Source: [Scytonema hofmanni] UTEX 2349 (GTDB lineage: Bacteria; Cyanobacteriota; Cyanobacteriia; Cyanobacteriales; Nostocaceae). Taken from it: a stretch of 64,000 nt of DNA. Shown piece after piece: positions 26,125-34,719 of the stretch (position 1 is the stretch's first letter; the number at the start of each line of letters is the position of its first letter). A program made the position numbers and the translations under genes. The DNA lies in contig NZ_KK073768.1 in assembly GCF_000582685.1 (NCBI RefSeq), positions 3,366,454-3,430,453 on the forward strand, in the 5' to 3' direction. A model generated the notes under the pieces. The model was given only the letters and a program-made list of their open reading frames with translations. It was not told the DNA's origin and searched no databases.

Positions 26125-27090
26125 ATGTCCTCAGTTCAACACTTGCAGCACAAACGCGAAGAACTTCAACAACAGTATGATGTACTGAGCCAGAAAATAA
26201 AACGCTTGCGGACTGATTCGGCAATTCAGGCAGGTACTTTAGTAGCTTTTCAGCTAGATAAGGAAATTGAGCATTTTGAAGCACAACGCGATCGCCTTGT
26301 CAAACAAATTAATAATCTAGAAAGTGAGCGAATACACATTGAACTGTTTCGCCTAAATTATATCAAGCAGGTGCGCTTATTCCGAGAATTTATTGAACAA
26401 AACCGTATCGGAGCTTTTTTGGTTCATGGTTCCCCAGAACACGGGCAAATATTTCTCTTAAAACGCTTATTACAGTCAATACCTGATGGTTCGGTAACTC
26501 CACCATTTCAATTTCACCTCTCCCGTAGAGCATTTAGAAAAGACATCAAAACATTATGGCGTGAACTTGGGCGTCAGATGCAAGTAGAAGACTATTCATT
26601 AGCCGAAATTGCCAGAAATGTGATATGTCAATTGAAAAATCAGCACGTAATTCTGGTTTTTCACGATATGGATTGCATTGAGGAAGACTATTTGGACGAA
26701 TTGATCCGCGAATTTTGGCTTCCCCTGGTAAACTCAACTCAAGAAGCGATTTATTCAAGCAACGAGTTTTTTTTATTGATGTTTTTAGTTGACCAGGATG
26801 GATGTGTTAACACCTGGAATATCGCGTTTGCAGATGAATTTGAAACACTTTGGCAACCTTGTACCCCTATAAGGTTGCCGATTATTGACAGTCTTTCTGA
26901 CCAAGTGTTAGTTAACTGGATGGAAAATGCAATTGATGCACTACCCACAAAAGTGACTAAAAAAATTGAATACACAGTTAAGGTAATTTTAGAGAACAGT
27001 GAAGGCATTCCGGAACGCGTGTTTGCCGAAATTTTTGGGTTGTGTGGTTATAGTTGGGAGCAAGGAGAGGACAGGTGGTTAAAGCTGTAG
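26125..27090 (+). CDS. Coiled-coil plus inactive-STAND-like protein
   Basis: A 321-residue protein. Residues 5-70 are a coiled coil clearly homologous to the C-terminus of the preceding CHAT protein (LQQQYDVLSQKIKRLR, SAIQAG, FQLDKE). From about residue 95 it resembles a STAND NTPase whose P-loop is degenerate: LVHGSPEHGQIFLLKRLL lacks the usual GKT/S, while a Walker-B-like VILVFHDMD remains. This matches the inactive STAND (iSTAND) design known from bacterial conflict systems. It probably acts as a sensor or scaffold. Its 3' end overlaps the MoxR start. Confidence 0.72.
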   Translation: MSSVQHLQHKREELQQQYDVLSQKIKRLRTDSAIQAGTLVAFQLDKEIEHFEAQRDRLVKQINNLESERIHIELFRLNYIKQVRLFREFIEQNRIGAFLVHGSPEHGQIFLLKRLLQSIPDGSVTPPFQFHLSRRAFRKDIKTLWRELGRQMQVEDYSLAEIARNVICQLKNQHVILVFHDMDCIEEDYLDELIREFWLPLVNSTQEAIYSSNEFFLLMFLVDQDGCVNTWNIAFADEFETLWQPCTPIRLPIIDSLSDQVLVNWMENAIDALPTKVTKKIEYTVKVILENSEGIPERVFAEIFGLCGYSWEQGEDRWLKL

Positions 27091-28028
27091 ATGAGCGGCT
27101 GAAATACACTGGTGACAAGGATAAACAGCCGAAACCAAAAGAGAAAGATGAGCTAACGGGGCAACTTTTGTATCCATATTTGCCCGGTGAGAAATTGGTA
27201 GAAGCAGTGAATTTAGCGATCGCTCTCGAACGTCCTTTATTATTAAAAGGTGAACCCGGTTGTGGCAAAACAAAATTAGCGCGTGCTGTCGCTTACGAAT
27301 TGGGTTTACCTTATGAAGCTTGGTACGTCAAATCTACCAGTCGAGCGCGGGATGGGCTGTATACTTACGATGCAGTTGGCAGATTGCGAGATGCACAACT
27401 TGCTGCTTCTGGGATAGATAAAGATGCCGCAGAACAAGCGAAAAATCCTGATGCTTATGTTGAGTGGGGACCCCTTGGACGTGCTTTTAGAAACGAACGC
27501 CGCACAGTTGTACTGATTGATGAAATAGATAAAGCTGATATCGACTTTCCCAACGATTTACTTTTAGAGCTTGATGAAAAACGCTTTGAGGTAATAGAGG
27601 TAAAACAAACCAGCCCCATCAAGAAAATTTACGCGAAAGTGACACCGATAGTTTTTATTACTAGTAACGACGAGAAAGACTTGCCCGATGCCTTTTTGCG
27701 TCGCTGTTTGTTTCACTATGTAAAATTTCCGCAACGGGAGGATTTGATCAAGATAATTAAAGCTCGCTTTCCTTTTTCCGATCCCCGTTTAGCATTACTG
27801 GATGCAATTATCGATCGCTTTATTAATCTTCGCAACCAGATGCAACAAGATAAAGGAGACGCAGGCAAAAAGGTTAGCACTAGCGAATTGATGGACTGGA
27901 TGGACATGCTACTTAAGCACAATTCCGACGACGAAATTCTCAGCAAATTGAAAACAGAACTTTTGTATCCAGGGGTATTGCTGAAAAGTTGGGATGATTA
28001 TCGACGTTATGCTGAAGAGCGATCGTAA
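27075..28028 (+). CDS. MoxR-type AAA+ ATPase
   Basis: About 317 residues. Walker A is LLKGEPGCGKTKLARAVA, Walker B VVLIDEIDKAD, sensor 1 FITSNDEKDLPDAF, and the arginine finger region FLRRCLFHYV. MoxR ATPases remodel partner proteins together with vWA-domain proteins. A TTG start at 27054 is possible, but GTG at 27075 is preceded by AGGAGAGG at good distance and overlaps the upstream stop by 16 bases, implying translational coupling. A vWA protein gene follows after a repeat-filled gap of 129 bases. Confidence 0.9.
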   Translation: MVKAVDERLKYTGDKDKQPKPKEKDELTGQLLYPYLPGEKLVEAVNLAIALERPLLLKGEPGCGKTKLARAVAYELGLPYEAWYVKSTSRARDGLYTYDAVGRLRDAQLAASGIDKDAAEQAKNPDAYVEWGPLGRAFRNERRTVVLIDEIDKADIDFPNDLLLELDEKRFEVIEVKQTSPIKKIYAKVTPIVFITSNDEKDLPDAFLRRCLFHYVKFPQREDLIKIIKARFPFSDPRLALLDAIIDRFINLRNQMQQDKGDAGKKVSTSELMDWMDMLLKHNSDDEILSKLKTELLYPGVLLKSWDDYRRYAEERS

Positions 28029-28029
28029 T

Positions 28030-28150
28030 GTAAAGACGTTCCGGCGGAACGTCTCTACGAGGGTTGCGATATTTTTATTAATGTTAATTATATTATTTTT
28101 AGTCCGCGCAGGCGGACTTCGTTTGTATAGCCGCGACTTCAGTCGTCGGG
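28030..28150. repeat. Palindrome plus GTCCGC/GCGGAC repeat between MoxR and vWA genes
   Basis: The 29-bp palindrome (28030-28058) begins one base after the MoxR stop. A second element (28102-28150) has the dyads GTCCGCGCAGGCGGAC and CCGCGACTTCAGTCGTCGG. Together they fill most of the gap and may form hairpins that lower downstream expression. Confidence 0.75.
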
Positions 28151-28157
28151 AACATCT

Positions 28158-29303
28158 ATGGAAGCAGCCCAAGTACAATTCGCTACCACTAACTCAGAAG
28201 AATTACCGCTACTTGACCTCTTCACGCGGCTGCGAGAGGCAGGCTTACCACTGGGCATTGATGAGTATCGCCTGATTCTGGAAGCTTTACAGAAAGGCTT
28301 TGGCATAACTAACCAAGAGGCATTAGCGCAACTGTGCCGTACTTTGTGGGTGAAATCGAAGGATGAAGAACATTTATTTAATTATCACTTTCAACAAGTA
28401 ATGAGCGCTTCATCCACCAACAGCGCTTTTACTCCCACCTCACCGGAAAAACCGGACAGTTCTGACACAAAAACTACTAAGTCCAGTTCTCAACCCGAAC
28501 CCGAACAAACCGAAAATACACCTGTTTCCGTACCCGTTTCATCAGAATTAATCGAAGTAGAAGACGAAATGCAAATAGCAGAAGCAGTACAAATTACTAC
28601 TAATAGCTTTGACGAAATTGCTGAAAATCGCTTTACCCAAACCGATGAATATTTCCCCGTCACACGACGCCAGATGAAGCAAAGTTGGCGACATTTGCGG
28701 CGTTTCGTGCGGCAAGGTTTGCCCACAGAATTTGATGTAGAAGCAACAATTGAGCGGATTGGACAACAGGGAATTTTGCTAGAGCCTGTAATGGTTCCCA
28801 GTCGAGTAAATCGCACAGAATTACAGTTATTGATTGACCAAAAAGGCTCAATGGTGCCATTTCACGCGCTTTCCCAGCGATTGGCAGATACGGCAGTGCG
28901 GGGAGGACGCTTAGGAAAAGCTGGTATTTATTACTTTCACAACTGCCCAACCAAGTATATTTACAGAGATACTGCTCGCCAGAAAGCTGAACCTGTATCA
29001 GATTTTCTGGCTAAACTGCGTCCAGAGTGTTCCGCTGTGTTGATTTTTAGTGATGCGGGGGCAGCGCGGGGTGGTTATAGTTTAGAAAGGTTAGAGTTGA
29101 CAGAAAAGTTTTTATACCAAATAAAACAACGAGTTCGTTATATAGCATGGGTCAATCCGATGGCGACAGAGCGATGGTTTGGGACAACAGCGGGTGAAAT
29201 TGCCCGTTTAGTACCGATGTTTGAATTGAGTCGTCAGGGGTTGGATAGTGCGATCGCTGTTTTGCGAGGACGATCAACTTCCGTTGCAGGACAGATAAAA
29301 TAA
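28158..29303 (+). CDS. vWA-domain protein, partner of the MoxR ATPase
   Basis: A 381-residue protein. Residues 15-80 are helical (LLDLFTRLREAGLPLG), of the kind found at the N-terminus of vWA partners of MoxR. A Ser/Thr/Pro/Glu-rich linker (about 90-130) and a helical segment precede a von Willebrand A domain from about residue 215 (LQLLIDQKGSM). Its metal site is altered: D-x-S-x-S is D-x-K-x-S. IFSDAGAARGG carries a later conserved Asp. The domain probably mediates metal-modified protein binding, delivering clients to MoxR. It lies 32 bases before the next gene. Confidence 0.8.
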   Translation: MEAAQVQFATTNSEELPLLDLFTRLREAGLPLGIDEYRLILEALQKGFGITNQEALAQLCRTLWVKSKDEEHLFNYHFQQVMSASSTNSAFTPTSPEKPDSSDTKTTKSSSQPEPEQTENTPVSVPVSSELIEVEDEMQIAEAVQITTNSFDEIAENRFTQTDEYFPVTRRQMKQSWRHLRRFVRQGLPTEFDVEATIERIGQQGILLEPVMVPSRVNRTELQLLIDQKGSMVPFHALSQRLADTAVRGGRLGKAGIYYFHNCPTKYIYRDTARQKAEPVSDFLAKLRPECSAVLIFSDAGAARGGYSLERLELTEKFLYQIKQRVRYIAWVNPMATERWFGTTAGEIARLVPMFELSRQGLDSAIAVLRGRSTSVAGQIK

Positions 29304-29335
29304 GTGAACTGGAATCAAAATTATCGCTGTATAAA

Positions 29336-31381
29336 ATGAAGCCAGAAGTCGTCACTCGTAGAATAGAAGCTTTTCACCAACGCTTTGGTGAAGCGCATCT
29401 GGATTTCGCTTATCATGCTGCTTTTCCCTTAGCGCTGACACCTGATTTGCTTTATCGTTTGTGGGCGAATTTTCAACGCGATATTCACGGTGAAGCGCTG
29501 AAAATTCCCTGGCTTGCCGTGGCAGATTTATTACTTTCCAGCCTTTGTGATGAAGTGGGATATGAACTCTATGAAATGGAAATAGAGGTGCGAAATGCAC
29601 TGTTGAGGGAATTGAAAGTTAATCCCCGCTTTGGTGAAAAGCGAATTCATGAATTATCTGATTTTTTGCTTGTCTATGTAAAACAACAGCTTGAAAGTCA
29701 CGATCCGGATATGCGTGATTTTGCTCAAGTTCAGAGGTGGACGGCGTTAGCTTATACAAAACCTGGTGAAGCAGCGCGAGAAATTGCATCTACTCTTGCC
29801 AAGTTGAAATTAGAGGAAAAAGCAGAGTGGGTTCGCATGGCATCTATAGTGGAAACCTTTGCAGAACCGTTAGCAGGATTTCAGCCGCTACTAATTTATT
29901 CTCGTGCGATGGCAAGTTTTGTTCGTGGGAAGAAGGAAAGCGCAGAAGCCGAAATCAGCAAATTATTTACACAAGACAAAATACAAACTGCTGGTGTAAG
30001 TTTAACTATTCCTAAACAGATAGCTTCCCAAAAGTTAAATAAACCCTCACTAGATTTAGAAAGATTTTATCAAGCATCCAATCCGAGCAGACCCTTAATG
30101 ATGGGAAATCCCGCTGATCGCCGATATTATATTGATTTTGCCTCGGTGCGGGGTGGTAAAATCATCGAAGCTTTACAGCGTATCATTACGCGGATATCAC
30201 CGGATGTCCCAACCTGTCAGCTATTTACAGGTTATATCGGTTGTGGAAAGTCAACCGAGTTGTTGCGACTTCAAACGGAGTTGGAAGAGCAAAAATTTCA
30301 TGTAGTTTATTTTGAGTCTACTCATGTCCTAGAAATGGCTGATGTAGATGTAACTGATATTTTACTAGCGATCGCAGGTCAAGTAAGTGAAAGCTTGGAA
30401 GCGCTAAAAATCCGGATTAAACCTAGCTATTTTACTAAGTTGTTTACGGAAGTTATAGACTTCATGCAAACACCGATTGACCTAGACTATGAAGCTGAAT
30501 TATCTGTTGGAATTGGCAAAATTACCGCCAAAACTAAAGAAAGTCCGCAATTAAGACGTCGTTTACGCGATTATCTCGAACCTCGCATAGGAAATATTTT
30601 ACAGTCAATTAATAAAGAATTGCTAGACCGGGCGAACACTGAACTGAAAGCTAGAGGTAAAAAAGGATTAGTCGTAATTGTCGATAACCTTGATCGCGTC
30701 GCAATTAGACCTTTACCATCTGGGCGATCGCTGCCAGAATATTTATTTATCGACCGTGGTGAGCAATTACGTAAACTTAACTGTCATGTAGTTTACACTA
30801 TTCCCTTAACTTTAACTTTTTCTAACGATAGCGCCAAACTACAGCAACGCTTAGGTGGTGGTGTCGCACCTAAGATGTTACCGATGATACCCGTGCGTTC
30901 GCGAACTGGAGAAATTTACACTCCTGGACTAACTTTGATGCGTCAAATGGTGTTAGCGAGAGCTTTCCCTGATATTTACCCAGAAGAAAGATTAAACTTA
31001 ATAACAGAGGTGTTTGACAGTCAAGAAACTTTAAATCGGTTGTGTCTGATTAGCGGCGGTCATGTCCGCGACTTGTTAGGATTCTTATATGATTGTTTGC
31101 GAGAACAAGATCCACCTTTTGATCGCGATTGTGTCGAACTTGTGATTAAAAGACACCGTGAATTCCGTGCTAACCCAATTGATCGGCAAGAGTGGGAATT
31201 AATTTTTCAAGTGGTACAACAGCAGCGGGTTCGAGGTGATATTGAATATCACACATTGTTAAGAAGTTTGTTTGTGTTTGAATACCGCGATCATCAGGGA
31301 GTTTGGTTTGCGGTCAACCCAATTTTAGCAGAAACGCCAAAATTTCAATCATGGTTGAACGAAAACCGCAAACAAGCATGA
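29336..31381 (+). CDS. Large P-loop NTPase of the vWA-MoxR cluster
   Basis: A 681-residue protein. The N-terminal 190 residues (LTPDLLYRLWANFQRD, LLLSSLCDEVGYELYEMEIE) form a helical domain that, as I remember, is shared with formylglycine-generating-enzyme-like proteins encoded near MoxR/vWA genes in cyanobacteria. A P-loop NTPase follows: TGYIGCGKSTELL at about 297-309 and Walker B LVVIVDNLDRV near 445-455, with a winged-helix-like region toward the C-terminus (LISGGHVRDLLGFLYD). It is STAND/KAP-like and, unlike the iSTAND protein upstream, has intact nucleotide-binding residues. Likely the energy-dependent switch or effector platform of the cluster; direct function unknown. Confidence 0.7.
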   Translation: MKPEVVTRRIEAFHQRFGEAHLDFAYHAAFPLALTPDLLYRLWANFQRDIHGEALKIPWLAVADLLLSSLCDEVGYELYEMEIEVRNALLRELKVNPRFGEKRIHELSDFLLVYVKQQLESHDPDMRDFAQVQRWTALAYTKPGEAAREIASTLAKLKLEEKAEWVRMASIVETFAEPLAGFQPLLIYSRAMASFVRGKKESAEAEISKLFTQDKIQTAGVSLTIPKQIASQKLNKPSLDLERFYQASNPSRPLMMGNPADRRYYIDFASVRGGKIIEALQRIITRISPDVPTCQLFTGYIGCGKSTELLRLQTELEEQKFHVVYFESTHVLEMADVDVTDILLAIAGQVSESLEALKIRIKPSYFTKLFTEVIDFMQTPIDLDYEAELSVGIGKITAKTKESPQLRRRLRDYLEPRIGNILQSINKELLDRANTELKARGKKGLVVIVDNLDRVAIRPLPSGRSLPEYLFIDRGEQLRKLNCHVVYTIPLTLTFSNDSAKLQQRLGGGVAPKMLPMIPVRSRTGEIYTPGLTLMRQMVLARAFPDIYPEERLNLITEVFDSQETLNRLCLISGGHVRDLLGFLYDCLREQDPPFDRDCVELVIKRHREFRANPIDRQEWELIFQVVQQQRVRGDIEYHTLLRSLFVFEYRDHQGVWFAVNPILAETPKFQSWLNENRKQA

Positions 31382-31509
31382 TAACAGATAACAAGCGTTG
31401 TTTTAAAAGGGCGATCGCTCTCCACAAAAAATCAAGCAAGGCTTAAGACTTATGCAGCACTTATTAACTTAGGGCAAAATAGAGAGAAGCAAAAGAGCCA
31501 GAGTTAGCT

Positions 31510-31884
31510 ATGACTACCCAGGTCACGATTACTTTGTCAGATGAGGTTTACCGACGATCAGAACGCTTCGCACGGCTAGCTAACCGTGATTTAGCTAGTG
31601 TTCTAGCTGATACCATTAAACTTTCTCTACCACCAATTAGCTCACATATTGAAACCCTAGAACCCATATCAGAACTATCTGATGAGCAAGTTATGGCTCT
31701 TACAGAACTGCAAATGGAGCCAGACCAAGATAAGCGTCTGAGTAATTTGCTAGATAGGCAACAGTCAGGGATTCTGACTGAGGACGAGCAGCAAGAATTG
31801 CAAGACCTAATGCAAGTCTATCAAGAAAAATTATTGCGGAAAGCGACTGCATTCAGCGAAGCAGTAAGACGTGGATTAATGTAG
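31510..31884 (+). CDS. Small antitoxin-like protein
   Basis: A 124-residue acidic protein. The first 50 residues (TTQVTITLSDEVYRRSERFARLANRDLASVLADTI abbreviated: TITLSDEVYRRSERFA) look like a ribbon-helix-helix or related DNA-binding unit; the rest is helical and charged (LTEDEQQELQDLMQVYQ). In my memory similar proteins in cyanobacteria precede HNH or PIN nucleases, but no partner gene follows here. It lies 128 bases after the NTPase cluster on the same strand and may or may not belong to it. Confidence 0.55.
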   Translation: MTTQVTITLSDEVYRRSERFARLANRDLASVLADTIKLSLPPISSHIETLEPISELSDEQVMALTELQMEPDQDKRLSNLLDRQQSGILTEDEQQELQDLMQVYQEKLLRKATAFSEAVRRGLM

Positions 31885-31945
31885 TGAGTACCAAGAATAT
31901 AAAGCGATCGCCAGTCATGCTTGATTTAGAAGTTAAGAGCCTTTT

Positions 31946-31998
31946 GTAGAGACGCGATTCATCGCGTCTTTTGTACAGAAGCGATTAATCGCGTCTCT
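31946..31998. repeat. Two AGACGCGAT/ATCGCGTCT palindromes
   Basis: AGACGCGAT-TC-ATCGCGTCT (31950-31969) and a second copy AGAAGCGATTAATCGCGTCT (31977-31996) lie between two convergent genes and could act as a bidirectional stop. A related copy is at 53360-53384. Confidence 0.75.
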
Positions 31999-32001
31999 CA
32001 A

Positions 32002-33129
32002 TTACCCCCCAAAACCAGGAATGGGAACCAAACGCTTCAGCGCACGATTAACAACATCGCCATAACGCAATTCCCCACAGAGGATTCTACCCATAATTTG
32101 GCTACCAGAAGGACGCTTGACACCCACCTTGTAACCAACACCCGGAAAGCGGTAAAATGCGCCAGCTAACTTTTGCGCCCAAGCCATATCAGCACCCCAT
32201 TGTTCAGCGATCGCTTCTGAATAATTTTCTAAAGCGATCGCATCACCAGAAAGCGCTTGATGAATCGCTCCAGCTGCCAACAAACCGCTAAAAATAGAGG
32301 GACGAATACCTTCTGCTGTCATCGGATCAACTACACAAGCAGCTTCTCCTGCCAAAACTGCATTTTGAGTATGCAGCTTTTGATTGCCATCCCATAAACT
32401 AATAGGATGACCGTATTGCTTGCTAGCTTTAACATCTAGACCAAAACTTTGTCCGTACTCATCCAAAATTTTCTTAAAATTTTGAGCTTCTCCACCGATA
32501 AAAGTACCGACACCAATTGAATAACCATCAGCTTTCGGGAAGTTCCAGATATAGCCATTTTTAACCATACCAAACTCGAAGTGAATTGTAGATTTATTCT
32601 CCACAACTGCCGGAACTTCTACCTCTAAAGCCCCTGCTAAACGGCGTTTGCGTTCTTTGAAGCCCAGCCATTTTGCCATCGGTCCCTTGGCACCATCAGC
32701 GGCGATTAAATAGCGACCAGTAACCGAACCATTAGCTGTGTTAACTTGCCAACGATCGCTTTTAAATTCAATTCCAGTTACTTCCGTAGAATCTTTTAAT
32801 TCAGCACCTTGAAGAAGCGCTTGCTGAATTAGGAAATGGTCAAAAATATCACGTCGCACCATCCAGACTGGCTCGATAGTCTCTATTTTGGCTTCTACAG
32901 GATCGCCCATTTTCCAAGTAAAGCGCAACTCGTCAACTTTCAGGGAAATTGCTGGACTAAAATCAAAATCAAACCATTGGGCGATCGCAGGCGATACCCC
33001 TCCGCCACAGGGTTTATATCTAGGCAAAGATTCTTTTTCTAAAACTAATACTGAACGTCCCTGCTTGGCTAAATGGTAAGCGGCTGTTCCACCAGCAGGT
33101 CCCGCACCGACGATGATGCAATCATACAT
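32002..33129 (-). CDS. Geranylgeranyl reductase family FAD-dependent oxidoreductase
   Basis: About 375 residues. The N-terminal FAD motif is CIIVGAGPAGGTAAYHLA, followed by the family signature PRYKPCGGGVSP; a second FAD segment is LAGEAACVVDPMTAEGIRPS. Members reduce isoprenoid chains (ChlP type), but this sequence is not typical of ChlP itself, so the isoprenoid substrate is undetermined. The frame extends to 33192, but the extra 21 residues (RTYAKIN...) are encoded by an AGGACTTACGCA repeat end, and the start at 33129 (MYDCIIVGAG) is the natural one. Confidence 0.85.
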   Translation of the reverse strand: MYDCIIVGAGPAGGTAAYHLAKQGRSVLVLEKESLPRYKPCGGGVSPAIAQWFDFDFSPAISLKVDELRFTWKMGDPVEAKIETIEPVWMVRRDIFDHFLIQQALLQGAELKDSTEVTGIEFKSDRWQVNTANGSVTGRYLIAADGAKGPMAKWLGFKERKRRLAGALEVEVPAVVENKSTIHFEFGMVKNGYIWNFPKADGYSIGVGTFIGGEAQNFKKILDEYGQSFGLDVKASKQYGHPISLWDGNQKLHTQNAVLAGEAACVVDPMTAEGIRPSIFSGLLAAGAIHQALSGDAIALENYSEAIAEQWGADMAWAQKLAGAFYRFPGVGYKVGVKRPSGSQIMGRILCGELRYGDVVNRALKRLVPIPGFGG

Positions 33130-33385
33130 ATCGCTGAATTTTTGCTCCTGAAGAACGTTGATTTTTGCGTAAGTCCTAATAACTTTAAACAATTTAAATA
33201 TGTTTTTTATGTCATCTCAATTATTTAATGAGTGTAACCGCTACTAAATTACAACTCATTACTTCCACTGATGACAAATTTTTAGCCCATACACTACGAT
33301 ATTTTATAAAGTTTTAATAAACATCTAAGAAAGTATGAAGGTTGAAAAATTCATAAATTAACCTTCAGCCTTCATACTTCACACT

Positions 33386-33934
33386 TTAGACAGTGGTGAT
33401 GTCTTTTTCTTTTTCTGCCAACAAGTCGCCGATTTTCGCGGTATACTTGTCGGTTATTTTTTGCAATTGGTCTTGCTGGTCTTTGGCTTCATCCTCAGAG
33501 ATTTCTGAGGCTTTCTCCTGCTTGCGAATTGTGTCTAGGGCATCGCGGCGGATGTTGCGAATGGCAACGCGTCCTTCTTCAGCATATTTGGCGGCGAGTT
33601 TGACAAATTCTTTACGCCGATCGCTTGTCAAGGGCGGAATATTCAGCCGAATCACAGAACCGTCGTTGTTGGGGGTTAGACCAACATCCGACATGGAAAT
33701 TGCCTTTTCGATCAAATTCATGGTATTGCGATCGTAGGGCTGAATCGTAATACTTGTCGAATCTGGCGTGCTAATATTTGCCAGTGATTTCATCGATGTG
33801 GGGGAACCGTAGTAGTCCACCATCACCTTATCTAATAGACTCGCATTGGCGCGACCAGTGCGAATCGTGTTAAAAGCTCGTTGAGTTGATTCAACGGTCT
33901 TTTGCATCGTACTCTCAGCTTCATCTAATTTCAC
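33386..33934 (-). CDS. frr: Ribosome recycling factor
   Basis: A 182-residue ribosome recycling factor that, with EF-G, splits the post-termination ribosome. Family stretches are STQRAFNTIRTGRANASLLD, VDYYGSPTSMKSLANIS, IRLNIPPLTSDRRKEFVK and the C-terminal LLAEKEKDI. The longer open frame (to 34048) is not the gene: a GTG at 33934, with GGGAGG 7 bases before it, gives exactly the family length and start (KLDEAESTMQKTVE). The start overlaps the end of pyrH by 14 bases, so the two are translationally coupled. Confidence 0.95.
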   Translation of the reverse strand: MKLDEAESTMQKTVESTQRAFNTIRTGRANASLLDKVMVDYYGSPTSMKSLANISTPDSTSITIQPYDRNTMNLIEKAISMSDVGLTPNNDGSVIRLNIPPLTSDRRKEFVKLAAKYAEEGRVAIRNIRRDALDTIRKQEKASEISEDEAKDQQDQLQKITDKYTAKIGDLLAEKEKDITTV

Positions 33935-34649
33935 AAGAACCTCCCACAAGGGTGCCGATAGATTCTCCCATAATTGCTCGTTGAATATTACCTCGCACCG
34001 ATAAGTCAAATACAAGTATGGGAATGTTGTTTTCTTTACACATAGCAATTGCGGTACTATCCATTACCCGCAAATCTTGAGCCAAAACGTGGGCGTAAGT
34101 AAGGCTTTGATAGCGTTTGGCATCAGGATAGATATGGGGGTCAGCATCGTACACACCGTCTACCTTAGTTGCTTTAAAAATGATTTCCGCATCAATTTCT
34201 GCGGCTCTTAATGCGGCAGTCGTGTCGGTAGTAAAGAAAGGATTTCCAGAACCAGCGCCAAAAATTACCACCCGTCCTTTTTCAAGATGACGGATGGCAC
34301 GACGACGAATATACGGTTCGGCTACTTCTTGCATCGCGATCGCAGTTTGTACCCGCGTTTCTATCCCTATTCGTTCCAGCGAGTCTTGCAGTGTCATGGC
34401 ATTCATTACCGTGGCAATCATGCCGATGTAGTCAGCGTTTGCCCTGTCCATACCCGCTGATGCCGCTTTGACACCACGAAAAATATTACCACCGCCCACA
34501 ACAATGGCGATCTGAACACCTGTGGTTATTACCTCTGCGACCTCTTGTGCTATTTCTTTCACCACTTCTGGATCAATTCCATAGCCCATATTCCCCATCA
34601 AGGCTTCACCACTCAGTTTAAGTAAAACCCGTCGGTAATTCGTTCCCAT
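33921..34649 (-). CDS. pyrH: UMP kinase
   Basis: A 242-residue bacterial UMP kinase (amino acid kinase fold) that phosphorylates UMP to UDP in pyrimidine synthesis. Signature stretches: RVLLKLSGEALMG, AIVVGGGNIFRG, DYIGMIATVMNA, GAGSGNPFFTTDTTAALRA, ATKVDGVYDADP. The ATG at 34649 (MGTNYRRVLLK) is chosen over the upstream one because it fits the family. frr follows with a 14-base overlap, the usual pyrH-frr order. Confidence 0.96.
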   Translation of the reverse strand: MGTNYRRVLLKLSGEALMGNMGYGIDPEVVKEIAQEVAEVITTGVQIAIVVGGGNIFRGVKAASAGMDRANADYIGMIATVMNAMTLQDSLERIGIETRVQTAIAMQEVAEPYIRRRAIRHLEKGRVVIFGAGSGNPFFTTDTTAALRAAEIDAEIIFKATKVDGVYDADPHIYPDAKRYQSLTYAHVLAQDLRVMDSTAIAMCKENNIPILVFDLSVRGNIQRAIMGESIGTLVGGSCEIR

Positions 34650-34719
34650 GAAGTTACGCTTTATCAAAAAGTTGCAATTGCCTCCAATTTAAGATAGCAG
34701 TGGGGGTGACTTTCTGTCT

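Noticed and set aside
33935..34048. N-terminal extension of frr
   Set aside because: The GTG at 33934 gives the correct family length; the longer frame lies inside pyrH.
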